Source: UBA1422 sp041859095
Lineage (GTDB): Bacteria > Bacillota > Clostridia > Peptostreptococcales > Anaerovoracaceae
Assembly (NCBI GenBank): GCA_041859095.1
Contig: JBHEKY010000038.1
Span: 1 to 24,396 of the forward strand
Direction: 5' to 3'
DNA length: 24,396 nt
Positions 1 through 7,942 of the stretch are shown one piece after another (position 1 is the stretch's first letter; the number at the start of each line of letters is the position of its first letter). A program made the translations under genes and the position numbers. The notes beneath the pieces are model-generated. The model was not told the origin of the DNA. It made no database searches and worked only from the letters and a program-made list of their open reading frames with translations.

Positions 1-14
1 GGAGGAACATTAAA

Positions 15-176
15 ATGGAAGAAAGAACACTTGTATGCCAAGATTGTGGCAAAGATTTCGTTTTCACAATTGGAGAACAAGAATTCTACAAAGAAAAGGG
101 ATTCGACAACGAACCAAAAAGATGTAAGGAATGCAGAGACAAGAAAAAGGCCGAAAAAAGAGGCTACAATCGGTAA
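15..176 (+). CDS. Small zinc-ribbon protein (PF13451-like)
   Basis: A 53-residue protein with two CxxC knuckles, C8/C11 and C37/C40, separated by an aromatic, charged segment and ending in a Lys/Arg-rich tail. This layout matches the small 'probable zinc-ribbon domain' family of Firmicutes. The four cysteines most likely bind one structural zinc ion; the basic tail hints at nucleic acid or protein binding, but no function is established. The ATG is preceded at 9 nt by a perfect GGAGG at the very start of the window, so the start is firm. A bidirectional terminator follows 18 nt after the stop. The promoter lies outside the window, so it cannot be said whether the gene is monocistronic. It is too short for many gene callers, which may instead pick an overlapping out-of-frame reading. 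Confidence 0.85.
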   Translation: MEERTLVCQDCGKDFVFTIGEQEFYKEKGFDNEPKRCKECRDKKKAEKRGYNR

Positions 177-194
177 CTTCTTTACAAAAACTAT

Positions 195-220
195 AAAACC
201 TGCCAATAGGCAGGTTTTTT
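195..220. terminator. Bidirectional intrinsic terminator
   Basis: A 10-bp stem (AAAACCTGCC / GGCAGGTTTT) with loop AATA is followed by a T-run on the plus strand and, read from the other side, by a T-rich stretch on the minus strand. It sits between the convergent zinc-ribbon and nitroreductase-like genes and can end both transcripts. Confidence 0.85.
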
Positions 221-224
221 AATG

Positions 225-953
225 CTACTCATTCAGTTCAAAGATTCCACCACTTCCCCATTGCCAGACACCGCCACTGGTTCCCAACTCAAAATGCAAC
301 TTCGCAATCCCCATATCGATCTGATTCGTAATAGAATCTCCGGAAACCGTCGCCATTACCAAGCCTTCCGAGTAGGTAAACTTAACCGGTTGCCTGTTCA
401 CCGCCGAAGGAGCCTTCACCACATATTTCATTGCTTTAAGGACCCAGTTAGGTGGTTGATCTACAGCGTACAATAGTTCATCAATTCCTTTTGTGTTTCT
501 GTGCATCTGCTTGTGTAACACCTTTGTGAACAACGTCTCCTTTTCGAGATAATTACCAAAAGGAATGACTGCAGCGATTTCTTCGTCTGGCTCTAAGTGG
601 CAATAGACGGATTTTTTGTCATAAGTGCCTGCTACCCAACAGGTTCCAAGCCCTAGACTCGTGGCTAGCAAAACCCATTTTTCTCCGTAATAACCCATTT
701 TTTCATATATATTTGTTGTTGTCTTATTTCCTGCCAAGACAAGGTAATTTTGAACACCAGAAAACAAACCATAACTTTTTCGCAAACCAGAAAAAGCCTC
801 TCCATGATCAAAAACCATTTGTAGATGCAGTTCGGTCTCTCTATTTATTTCTTTTACCAATGCCAGAAGTGTTTCAGCGGTCTCTTCTGATACTGGTTCA
901 GCTGTATAATGCCTTCTGGATTTTCTAAGCTCCATCGCTGTTTTCAATTCCAT
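225..953 (-). CDS. Nitroreductase-like flavoprotein (putative TM nitroreductase family)
   Basis: A 242-residue protein with the nitroreductase fold layout. An N-terminal R-K-S-R-R-x-Y element (residues 10-16 from the chosen start) is typical of FMN-phosphate binding. The central GYYGEKWVLLATSLGLGTCW segment matches the helix of these FMN proteins, and a C-terminal APSAVNRQPVKF stretch resembles the S-x-x-N-x-Q-P site, here moved to the C-terminal half as in the PF14512-type 'putative TM nitroreductase' group. FMN-dependent reduction is likely; the substrate is unknown. It is the last gene of an operon, 54 nt after yebC, and ends just before the shared terminator. A GTG nine bases further upstream (962) is possible, but the ATG at 953 gives the usual N-terminus. 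Neither start has an ideal Shine-Dalgarno spacing, so the start is uncertain. Confidence 0.8.
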   Translation of the reverse strand: MELKTAMELRKSRRHYTAEPVSEETAETLLALVKEINRETELHLQMVFDHGEAFSGLRKSYGLFSGVQNYLVLAGNKTTTNIYEKMGYYGEKWVLLATSLGLGTCWVAGTYDKKSVYCHLEPDEEIAAVIPFGNYLEKETLFTKVLHKQMHRNTKGIDELLYAVDQPPNWVLKAMKYVVKAPSAVNRQPVKFTYSEGLVMATVSGDSITNQIDMGIAKLHFELGTSGGVWQWGSGGIFELNE

Positions 954-1007
954 AAGCTCCACTGCCTTTCTTTGGTTATGCTTTTGACCGTTTTTTTGAA
1001 TGATGTT

Positions 1008-1730
1008 TTAGCCTTCCAGCTCAATGGCGCAGTTGTGATACACTTTCTGTACATCATCGTTTTCTTCCAATATATCAATCATCTTGGTCAGTTTGGCAAT
1101 GTCCTGAATATCCGGGGTGACTTCCATGGAAGGCAGATACTCGATATCCGCTTCCACAAATTCGTAACCGGCTTTTCGTAGTTGGTCCGCTACTTCCCTG
1201 AAATCGTCTGGTGATGTTAATATTTCGTAGCTGTCTTCATACACAATCATATCTTCCATACCGGCATCCAATGCGACTTCCATTAAGTTGTCTTCTACAA
1301 TCTTGTCAGTTTTTTCGATTATGATGACGCCTTTTTTTGAGAACATGTAGGAAACACATCCGGGAGTACCAAGGTTTCCTCCGAATTTGTCGAATGTGCT
1401 TTTTACTGCAGAGGTTGTCCTGTTTTTGTTGTCCGTCAGTACATCAACAATAACCGCAACACCAGAAGCGCCATATCCTTCAAAGGACATTTCTTCGTAT
1501 GTTACGCCTTCGATTTCACCAGTGCCTTTTTTTATGGCTCTTGTTACATTGTCGTTTGGCATATTGATGGCTTTGCCCTTATCGATAGCCTGCTTCAGTT
1601 CTGCATTATAGTCTGGGTCTCCCCCGTTTTTCGCGGCTACGGTAATGGCCCGTGCTACTTTTGTAAACATTGCAGAACGCTTAGAATCCTGCTTTTCTTT
1701 TCTACCTGCTATGGTTCCATGTCTTCCCAT
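1008..1730 (-). CDS. yebC: YebC/PmpR-family protein
   Basis: A 240-residue protein of normal family length, starting with the conserved MGRHGTIAGRKEKQDSKR motif, followed by KxFTKVARAI-like and AKxxNMPxDNVTRAIKKG segments. The family comprises cytoplasmic DNA-binding or ribosome-associated regulators. Some members act as transcription regulators, and recent work on relatives implicates them in relieving ribosome stalling, so the exact role here is open. A perfect AGGAGG seven bases before the ATG fixes the start. The RBS directly follows the stop codon of the large activase gene (11 bases between the genes), so the two are surely cotranscribed. No regulatory structure is visible in front of it. 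Confidence 0.95.
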   Translation of the reverse strand: MGRHGTIAGRKEKQDSKRSAMFTKVARAITVAAKNGGDPDYNAELKQAIDKGKAINMPNDNVTRAIKKGTGEIEGVTYEEMSFEGYGASGVAVIVDVLTDNKNRTTSAVKSTFDKFGGNLGTPGCVSYMFSKKGVIIIEKTDKIVEDNLMEVALDAGMEDMIVYEDSYEILTSPDDFREVADQLRKAGYEFVEADIEYLPSMEVTPDIQDIAKLTKMIDILEENDDVQKVYHNCAIELEG

Positions 1731-1741
1731 TGGAATACCTC

Positions 1742-4700
1742 CTAATTACTATTTGAACTGTAAAGATTTTTGTATGCAGTTGCCATCATCAGTTTGATGC
1801 GATTCAGCTGATTGACATCGCTGGCTCCCGGGTCGTAGTCGATGGCGGCTATATTGGCTAACGGGTTCCGTTTGCGAAGTGCTTTCATAATGCCTTTTCC
1901 GGTTACATGATTTGGCAAACAGGCAAATGGCTGAAGACAGACAATATTTTCTACACCGCTGTCAATTAATTCTACCATTTCTCCTGTCAATAACCAACCT
2001 TCTCCGCATTGATTTCCCAGAGAAAGTATTTCCTGTGCTTTGCTCGCGGTTTCTTCAATTCTCGGCGGTGGTTCAAACCGCTTGCTGTTATGCAATGCTT
2101 TTCGTGCCGATTTTCTGTAGAATTCGATGGCTCGTATGGCCAGTTTATTCGTCAACATGGTCCAATAGGAGCCATTTAATTTGTTGTAATTGAACTCTTT
2201 GCTGTACATTCCATACATGAAAAAATCTATCAGATCCGGGACCACAGCTTCGCCTCCCTCGCGTTCAATGACACCAACGATATCGTTGTTTGCTGTGGGA
2301 TGGTATTTTACTAAGATTTCGCCGACCACACCAATTTTTGGCTTTTTGATATCTTCGCGAATAGGCAACTCATCAAACGCTTTGATTATTGCGGTTAATA
2401 TCATTTTAAATCGCACCAAGCTACCACTATGGACGTTCATCCTTGCCACTCTTGACCAGCGTTCGGCTAGGGCATCGGCTGAACCTTCTACGACTTCATA
2501 TGGTCTGGTAGCATAAAGGACTCTCATGAGCACGTCACCATATATGAAGCTCATGATAAAGCGCTTCAGCAAGCCAAGGGTTATCTGGAATCCTTGGTTC
2601 TTTTCTAAACGAGCCATGCTGGCTGAAACCACAGGAATTTGCTCCAAATCCATATCTTTCAATGCTTTTCGAAGCAGTGCGATGTAATTGCTGGCACGGC
2701 AGCCTCCCCCGGTTTGAGACATAAAAATGGCTGTTCTATCTAAATCCAGATCAGCGGTTTTGATATAAGATATTATTTGACCCAATGTGACAATGGTGGG
2801 ATAGCACGCATCATTGTTAACATATTTCAAGCCTTGCTCTACCGCATGTTGATCCACATCAGGCAGCAAGATAGCCTTATATCCCTTTTGTCTCAGGGCT
2901 GTCTCCAAAAATTGAAAATGGATCGGGGCCATCTGCGGCACTAAAACCGTATACTCTTTTTTCATTTCTTTGGTAAAATGCACCCGTTCATAAGGTTCAT
3001 GGCTGTCCACATGAATTACATTGCTTTTTTCTCGTTCTTCCATGGCGGCTTTCAGCGAGCGGATTCTAATTTTGGCTGCTCCAAGATTGTTGCCTTCGTC
3101 AATTTTGAGCACGGTATATAGTTTGTTATTCCGCATGGTCAGTTCTTCCACCTGGTCGGTTGTCACCGCATCCAAGCCACATCCAAAAGAATTCAGTTGA
3201 ATAATTTCCACATCATCCGTTGTGCCTATAAAGTCCGCGGCCTTGTACAGCCTGGAATGGTACATCCATTGATCCAACACACGAAGCGGCCGTTCTTGTT
3301 TACTTAGGTGCGCCACGGAATCCTCCGTCAATACAACCATGTCAAAAGATCGGATCAAAGAGTTGATACCGTGGTTGATTTCGGGATCTAGGTGATAGGG
3401 TCTTCCAGCCAGGACGACCGATTTTTTCTTGTTGGTTCTTGCGTATTTCAGGGCATATTCCCCCTGTTTTCGTATATCGCTCTTAAACCGTTTGTCTTCT
3501 TGTCTGGCTTCGCGAATTGCTGATTCGATTTCCATTCCAGAAATTCGGTTGGCTTTCAAGAGTTTCTGCATTTCTCTTGCCAACTTGGCATCATTGTCAT
3601 AGGGGAGAAATGGATGTGAAAATTTAACACCATTCTCTTCCAGGATATCATCCATGTTGTTGGCGATGACTTCCGGATAAGTGGCTACAATAGGACAATT
3701 GTAATGATTCTGGGCTTCACTGTCTTCTACTCGTTCGTGGTTGATGCTAGGATAAAAAATCCACTTGACTCCTTGATCCACCAACCAACGGATATGTCCA
3801 TGAACCAATTTGGCAGGATAACATGCGGTATCCGATGCAATGGTTTCCATCCCGCTTTCGTAGATTTTTTTGCCTGACTGAGGCGACAAAATAACGCGAA
3901 AACCCAGTCTGGTGAAAAATGTGAACCAAAATGGATAATTTTCATATAGGTTCAAAACGCGCGGAATTCCAACCACTCCGCGTTTGGAAGCAGTCTCGCT
4001 TAATGGGGAATAGCCAAAAAGACGTCTAAATTTGTAGTCGTATAAGTCAGGTAGATTGCTGTCTGCAGCCACCTTCCCTTCTCCTTTTTCGCAGCGGTTG
4101 CCCGTAATAAATTTTGCGCCATCTGAGAATTTGTTGATGGTAAGGAGACATTGATTTTCACAGGCTTTGCATCTAGCATGAGTGCTTTCAACAGTAAATT
4201 CGTCCAGTTGGTCTAACCTCAGAACGGATGAATCGGTATCTGCTACATAGTTTTCCTTTGCAATCAAAGCTGCGCCATACGCGCCCATAATTCCTGCAAT
4301 GTCTGGTCTAACTACTTCTTTTCCAATAATCTTCTCAATGCTTCGAAGAACGGCCTCGTTGAGGAAGGTTCCACCCTGCACTACGATCTTTTCTCCGGCC
4401 TCATCGGTATTTCTCAGCTTAATAACCTTGTAAAGGGCATTTTTGATAACGGAATATGAAAGTCCGGCTGAGATGTCGCCAATGGTTGCCCCTTCTTTTT
4501 GGGCCTGCTTCACTTTGGAATTCATAAAGACAGTACAGCGGGTTCCCAAATCAACTGGCTGATCTGCAAACAAGGCCTCTTTGGAAAAGGCATCGCTATC
4601 CATGTTAACCGATTTGGCGTAAGTTTCGATAAACGAACCACAACCGGAAGAACAGGCTTCATTCAACATGATATTATAAATCGCCCCGTCCTTAATTTTC

Positions 4701-5974
4701 ATACACTTCATATCCTGCCCGCCGATGTCCAGAATAAAATCTACACCAGGCAGAAATTGTTCTGCTGCTTTGTAGTGGGCAACGGTCTCAATCTCACCTA
4801 AATCCGCCCGAAATGCGGCCTTAATCAGGCCTTCCCCATATCCGGTTACCGTAGTATTTGCAATAAATGCATGCTCTGGCATTTTGCTGTACAATTGGCG
4901 CAGCATGGTCATGGTCGCTTGTATCGGTTTCCCTTCATTGCTTCGATAAAACGAAAACAATAGGTTTTTTTCCTCGTCGATTAATGCCGCTTTGGTAGTG
5001 GTTGAGCCGGCATCAATACCTAGGAACAATTTACCGCGGGCCTTCTTAATGTCTTTGCGACTAATTTTGTGTAATGCATGTCTTGCTTGGAACGTGCTGT
5101 ATTCCAATGAATTCCTAAATAATGGTTCTACATAATGGGATTCAGAAACTGATTTTGGATCGACACGGTGAACCATTTCTGCCAGGCTCTGTAGGGTCAT
5201 TTCAGGATTTTTTTCTGCAAGCATAGCGGCACCGATGGCCACAAAATATTTTGAGTCTTCCGGAAAAATGATTTGTTCGGGAGACAACTTCAAAGTTTCA
5301 ACAAATCGTTTACGCAGTCCCTCTAAAAAAGAAAGAGGTCCGCCTAAAAATGCAACGTTTCCATGTATGGTACGACCACAAGCCAGTCCACTGATGGTTT
5401 GATTCACTACTGCCTGAAAAATCGATGCCGCAATATCTTCTACAGCAGCACCTTCATTAATCAAAGGTTGAATGTCAGTCTTAGCAAAAACACCGCAACG
5501 TGCTGCGATGGGATAAATCATTTTATGTTTCCCCGCTGCCGCATCCAAACCAGCGGCATCTGTGTTTAATAGCACTGCCATTTGATCAATAAACGCTCCG
5601 GTTCCGCCGGCACAAGTGCCGTTCATTCGTTGCTCGATTGTCTGGCCATAAAAAGTGATTTTTGCGTCTTCTCCGCCCAACTCGATTGCCACATCCGTTT
5701 GTGGGATTAATGTTTCTACGGCTCTGCTGCAAGCTACGACTTCCTGTTCAAATGGGATTTCCATCAGTTTTGCCAATGAAAGACCCCCGGATCCGGTAAT
5801 ACAGGGTCTAACACTTTGGCCTTTGTATTCCTGGTCGAGTTGGCTTACTAACTCAGCGACCTTGTCAAAAACGTTTGACATATGCCGTTCATATCGCTTG
5901 TATATCAATTGTTGATCATCATTTAGGACAACCAATTTTACTGTGGTTGAGCCTATATCAATACCTAATCTCAT
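1742..5974 (-). CDS. Giant 2-hydroxyacyl-CoA dehydratase activase fusion protein
   Basis: A 1410-residue cytoplasmic protein that joins parts usually encoded separately. Residues 1-255 and about 315-575 are two ASKHA ATPase domains of the BcrA/BadF/HgdC activase type, each with a G-I-D-x-G-S-T-T motif. Each also has a Cys pair in the place of the activase [4Fe-4S] ligands (C121/C160 and C441/C480). A Cys cluster at C602, C605, C609 and C628 follows. Next comes a DUF2229-like region (about 665-890) and an HgdB-like region with ACYP and GGGC cysteines (C1057, C1092). ATP-driven low-potential electron transfer is the family function; the acceptor is unknown. An in-frame start at 6094 would overlap the divergent gene. 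The ATG at 5974 has a GGAG six bases upstream and lies about 20 nt after the predicted transcription start. ATG 5986 is the alternative. It is the first gene of an operon with yebC. Confidence 0.88.
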   Translation of the reverse strand: MRLGIDIGSTTVKLVVLNDDQQLIYKRYERHMSNVFDKVAELVSQLDQEYKGQSVRPCITGSGGLSLAKLMEIPFEQEVVACSRAVETLIPQTDVAIELGGEDAKITFYGQTIEQRMNGTCAGGTGAFIDQMAVLLNTDAAGLDAAAGKHKMIYPIAARCGVFAKTDIQPLINEGAAVEDIAASIFQAVVNQTISGLACGRTIHGNVAFLGGPLSFLEGLRKRFVETLKLSPEQIIFPEDSKYFVAIGAAMLAEKNPEMTLQSLAEMVHRVDPKSVSESHYVEPLFRNSLEYSTFQARHALHKISRKDIKKARGKLFLGIDAGSTTTKAALIDEEKNLLFSFYRSNEGKPIQATMTMLRQLYSKMPEHAFIANTTVTGYGEGLIKAAFRADLGEIETVAHYKAAEQFLPGVDFILDIGGQDMKCMKIKDGAIYNIMLNEACSSGCGSFIETYAKSVNMDSDAFSKEALFADQPVDLGTRCTVFMNSKVKQAQKEGATIGDISAGLSYSVIKNALYKVIKLRNTDEAGEKIVVQGGTFLNEAVLRSIEKIIGKEVVRPDIAGIMGAYGAALIAKENYVADTDSSVLRLDQLDEFTVESTHARCKACENQCLLTINKFSDGAKFITGNRCEKGEGKVAADSNLPDLYDYKFRRLFGYSPLSETASKRGVVGIPRVLNLYENYPFWFTFFTRLGFRVILSPQSGKKIYESGMETIASDTACYPAKLVHGHIRWLVDQGVKWIFYPSINHERVEDSEAQNHYNCPIVATYPEVIANNMDDILEENGVKFSHPFLPYDNDAKLAREMQKLLKANRISGMEIESAIREARQEDKRFKSDIRKQGEYALKYARTNKKKSVVLAGRPYHLDPEINHGINSLIRSFDMVVLTEDSVAHLSKQERPLRVLDQWMYHSRLYKAADFIGTTDDVEIIQLNSFGCGLDAVTTDQVEELTMRNNKLYTVLKIDEGNNLGAAKIRIRSLKAAMEEREKSNVIHVDSHEPYERVHFTKEMKKEYTVLVPQMAPIHFQFLETALRQKGYKAILLPDVDQHAVEQGLKYVNNDACYPTIVTLGQIISYIKTADLDLDRTAIFMSQTGGGCRASNYIALLRKALKDMDLEQIPVVSASMARLEKNQGFQITLGLLKRFIMSFIYGDVLMRVLYATRPYEVVEGSADALAERWSRVARMNVHSGSLVRFKMILTAIIKAFDELPIREDIKKPKIGVVGEILVKYHPTANNDIVGVIEREGGEAVVPDLIDFFMYGMYSKEFNYNKLNGSYWTMLTNKLAIRAIEFYRKSARKALHNSKRFEPPPRIEETASKAQEILSLGNQCGEGWLLTGEMVELIDSGVENIVCLQPFACLPNHVTGKGIMKALRKRNPLANIAAIDYDPGASDVNQLNRIKLMMATAYKNLYSSNSN

Positions 5975-6001
5975 GTTTAACTCCATTTTTTGCACTCCGA
6001 T

Positions 6002-6010
6002 ATTATAACA
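6002..6010 (-). promoter_or_regulatory. Extended -10 promoter for the activase operon
   Basis: Read on the minus strand this is TGTTATAAT, a perfect extended -10 (TGnTATAAT). No good -35 box lies 17 bases upstream. The predicted transcript start is near 5995, which gives a leader of about 20 nt to the ATG at 5974 and disfavours the longer reading frame. Confidence 0.6.
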
Positions 6011-6030
6011 TACATTAGATGAATTTTGTA

Positions 6031-6039
6031 TGATATAAT
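6031..6039 (+). promoter_or_regulatory. Extended -10 promoter for the PF06541 membrane protein
   Basis: The sequence TGATATAAT is a perfect extended -10. It lies about 30 bases before the start codon of the plus-strand gene, with a predicted transcript start near 6046. The -35 position is poor and coincides with the other promoter's upstream region. Confidence 0.6.
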
Positions 6040-6069
6040 GTCTAAAAATGGGATGTTCGGGAGAAACAA

Positions 6070-6729
6070 ATGAAACAACAAGTCTGGGATACAAAAAATA
6101 GAGATTGCCTTGATTTAACCAAAATCTTCTGGGTTTTTGTTGTATTTAGTATTGTTGGTACCTTTAGCGAAGGAGTCTATTGGATCTTCCGTTATGGACA
6201 TTTTGCTTGGCGCACTGGAATGATTTATGGTCCCTTTAGCCAGGTTTATGGATTGGCCACCGTGTTGGCTCTGATTCTGCTTTATAGATTCAGAAACAAG
6301 TCCTCTCTTTTTATTTTGTTAATGGCATATCTCATATCGGTCTGCTTCGAATTCATCTGCAGCATGATTCAAGAACATACTTTTGGATATACTTCATGGG
6401 ATTACGGTGACTCCAAATTTGCGTTGCTGGGAAGAGCAAATTTAATTTACGCCATTGGTTGGGCATTGTTTGGCTTATTCCTAATTAAATACATTTATCC
6501 CTGGTTTTGCGGATTACTATCACGGTTTCCCAAAAAACCAGGGATTCTTATCACTTGGATTGTGTTAATCTTTATGATTATTAACGCGATTGTCTCCGCT
6601 GCCGCAGTATATCGATACCAGCAACGACAACAAGACATTCCGGCAACCAATATCATTCAATACCAGTTAGACTCTCACTATCCTGACGACTTTCTTGAAA
6701 AGAGATTTGCGCGTTTAGGTCGCAAGTAA
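6070..6729 (+). CDS. Polytopic membrane protein, PF06541 'putative ABC transporter permease' family
   Basis: A 219-residue protein with about five hydrophobic segments: roughly residues 20-40, 55-75, 80-100, 125-145 and 155-175. The signatures F-S-I-V-G-T-F-S-E, R-x-G-M-I-Y-G-P-F-x-x-V-Y-G and Y-x-S-W-D-Y are typical of the PF06541 family, which is called 'ABC transporter type IV' only by name. No ATPase is nearby and function is unproven. The C-terminal 40 residues are hydrophilic and probably cytoplasmic. The ATG is preceded by GGGAG with suitable spacing. It is a single-gene unit between its own extended -10 promoter and a strong terminator, divergent from the activase operon. Confidence 0.8.
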   Translation: MKQQVWDTKNRDCLDLTKIFWVFVVFSIVGTFSEGVYWIFRYGHFAWRTGMIYGPFSQVYGLATVLALILLYRFRNKSSLFILLMAYLISVCFEFICSMIQEHTFGYTSWDYGDSKFALLGRANLIYAIGWALFGLFLIKYIYPWFCGLLSRFPKKPGILITWIVLIFMIINAIVSAAAVYRYQQRQQDIPATNIIQYQLDSHYPDDFLEKRFARLGRK

Positions 6730-6759
6730 TCATAAACTTTAACAGATAGTAATATGATC

Positions 6760-6796
6760 AAAAAAGAAGCGTTAATGTATCTAACGCTTCTTTTTT
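6760..6796. terminator. Bidirectional intrinsic terminator
   Basis: A 15-bp perfect stem (AAAAAAGAAGCGTTA / TAACGCTTCTTTTTT) with a 7-base loop gives a U-run in both directions. It separates the convergent PF06541-type gene and the C39-like lipoprotein gene. Confidence 0.92.
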
Positions 6797-6817
6797 AATG
6801 TAATTATAGTAATTTCT

Positions 6818-7663
6818 TTATTTAATGGGTTCTACCACAACGAAGACTTGCTGTTGATATGGGTCGAAGCCCTCTTTCCATTGGTAAAAGAATCGTTCCA
6901 ACGGATAAGCATAATACCCGTCTTCCCAATGGTCCGTAGTGTCATATGGATCTGCAAAAATCAGTACATCGTCTCCAATTCCATCAGTACCGTTGGTATC
7001 ATAGCCAATAATTGCTTGCCAATGACCTCCCCAGTCAGACCAATCAACCATAATTGGAACATCCCTTTGAAGATATCCGACCAGCCATTTTACAAAATAA
7101 CTGTCTGTAGCTTTGTCCACCCATGCTTCTGTATCGTCAGAGTTTTCAGAGGCGTACAGTGACATGGAGCTAAATGTGGCGGGCTGATCCGCTGCTCCTT
7201 CTCCAAAGGGAGCTGATTGTACGATTTTGACCTCAGGAATACCTTGAAACAATGCAATAAGACCTTCCAGGCTGGTACCGGTTTCATCGTTTGAATCTGC
7301 ATCTACAGCACAGAGTTGTTCAGAGTATTGTTCGAATCCAAAGTTGTACAGCACACAGCTGGCCATACTAACCCCACATGTCCACTCTGTTGTCTGCAGA
7401 ACCGGCGCATACTTTTCGATGATTGTCAGGTTCTCATCGTCTGTCATATTATAATAATCATTGATTACATAATAGCGTGAATTTGCATTATCACCGGCAC
7501 CACCATACAAATCTGCACCACCGTCTGCATCCCTATCGTCACCAGTCATAAATGGCGGTTTGTCAATGGAAGCAGAGTCCGTGTCGCTTGTGCCGCATCC
7601 CGTCACAACGGCCATTGTCACAATAAGAATCGTCAATAACATACCGAATAGTAGTTTTTTCAT
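6818..7663 (-). CDS. C39-like cysteine peptidase lipoprotein
   Basis: A 281-residue exported lipoprotein. A signal peptide (residues 1-22) ends in the lipobox V-T-G-C with the lipid-bearing Cys at 23. A Gly/Asp-rich linker (about 38-60) follows. The catalytic part has the C39-like order: Q90 (oxyanion), C96 in W-T-C-G-V, H214 in G-G-H-W-Q-A-I, and D238 in F-A-D-P-Y. It therefore looks like an active papain-fold peptidase anchored on the outer face of the membrane; the substrate is unknown. C39 domains of bacteriocin exporters cut double-Gly leaders, but no ABC transporter is adjacent, so that role is not supported. GGAGGG five bases before the ATG fixes the start. A 41-residue small gene lies 75 nt upstream in the same direction. 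The gene ends at a bidirectional terminator. Confidence 0.85.
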   Translation of the reverse strand: MKKLLFGMLLTILIVTMAVVTGCGTSDTDSASIDKPPFMTGDDRDADGGADLYGGAGDNANSRYYVINDYYNMTDDENLTIIEKYAPVLQTTEWTCGVSMASCVLYNFGFEQYSEQLCAVDADSNDETGTSLEGLIALFQGIPEVKIVQSAPFGEGAADQPATFSSMSLYASENSDDTEAWVDKATDSYFVKWLVGYLQRDVPIMVDWSDWGGHWQAIIGYDTNGTDGIGDDVLIFADPYDTTDHWEDGYYAYPLERFFYQWKEGFDPYQQQVFVVVEPIK

Positions 7664-7738
7664 TTTGTCCCTCCTCTATTACTGTTCCCTATACATTTTT
7701 TCTCAATTTTCCCAATTACACTTCTGATTCCCCCATGG

Positions 7739-7864
7739 TTATCTGGGAGACAATAGAATATTTGCTACGGTTCCACCAATCCAGTGACCCGGATTATATT
7801 GGTTATCTTGCCACTCCGTTAACTCGTCAATACTTGCTTGCATCTTATCCCTATCTTTATCCAA
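7739..7864 (-). CDS. Small 41-residue protein of unknown function (TTG start)
   Basis: A short reading frame with a strong GGAGGAG placed six bases before a TTG codon. The product is charged and mostly helical-looking at the N-terminus (M-D-K-D-R-D-K-M). It then has a W-Q-D-N-Q-Y-N-P-G-H-W-I-G-G segment around residues 18-31 and a short hydrophobic C-terminus. It fills most of the otherwise empty 279 bases between the sigma-54 regulator and the C39-like lipoprotein, in the same direction as both. The optimal Shine-Dalgarno and the non-random composition argue for a real gene. The function is not recognised. It could be a partner or substrate of the following peptidase, but that is only inferred from position. 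An internal ATG at 7843 is a weaker alternative start. Confidence 0.6.
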   Translation of the reverse strand: MDKDRDKMQASIDELTEWQDNQYNPGHWIGGTVANILLSPR

Positions 7865-7942
7865 AATTCTCTCCTCCAAATATGAGTCAACCCATAAAAT
7901 GTTCATCTAAGTGATATTATGTTTATATAAGTTGAATTCCTA

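Noticed and set aside
31..222. A 63-residue plus-strand reading frame at the left edge
   Set aside because: It is out of frame with the zinc-ribbon gene, lacks a ribosome site, and runs through the terminator hairpin.
4499..4801. Plus-strand frames inside the activase gene (for example 1912-2193, 2190-2516, 4499-4801)
   Set aside because: They are antisense to a long conserved gene, lack ribosome sites and show no family features.
5975..6094. N-terminal extension of the activase to 6094
   Set aside because: It would overlap the divergent gene and both promoters, and the canonical N-terminus starts at 5974 or 5986 with ribosome sites.
7664..7738. Possible separate promoter (TTGGGA, 16 bases, TATAGG) before the C39-like gene
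   Set aside because: Both boxes are weak; read-through from the small gene explains expression equally well.
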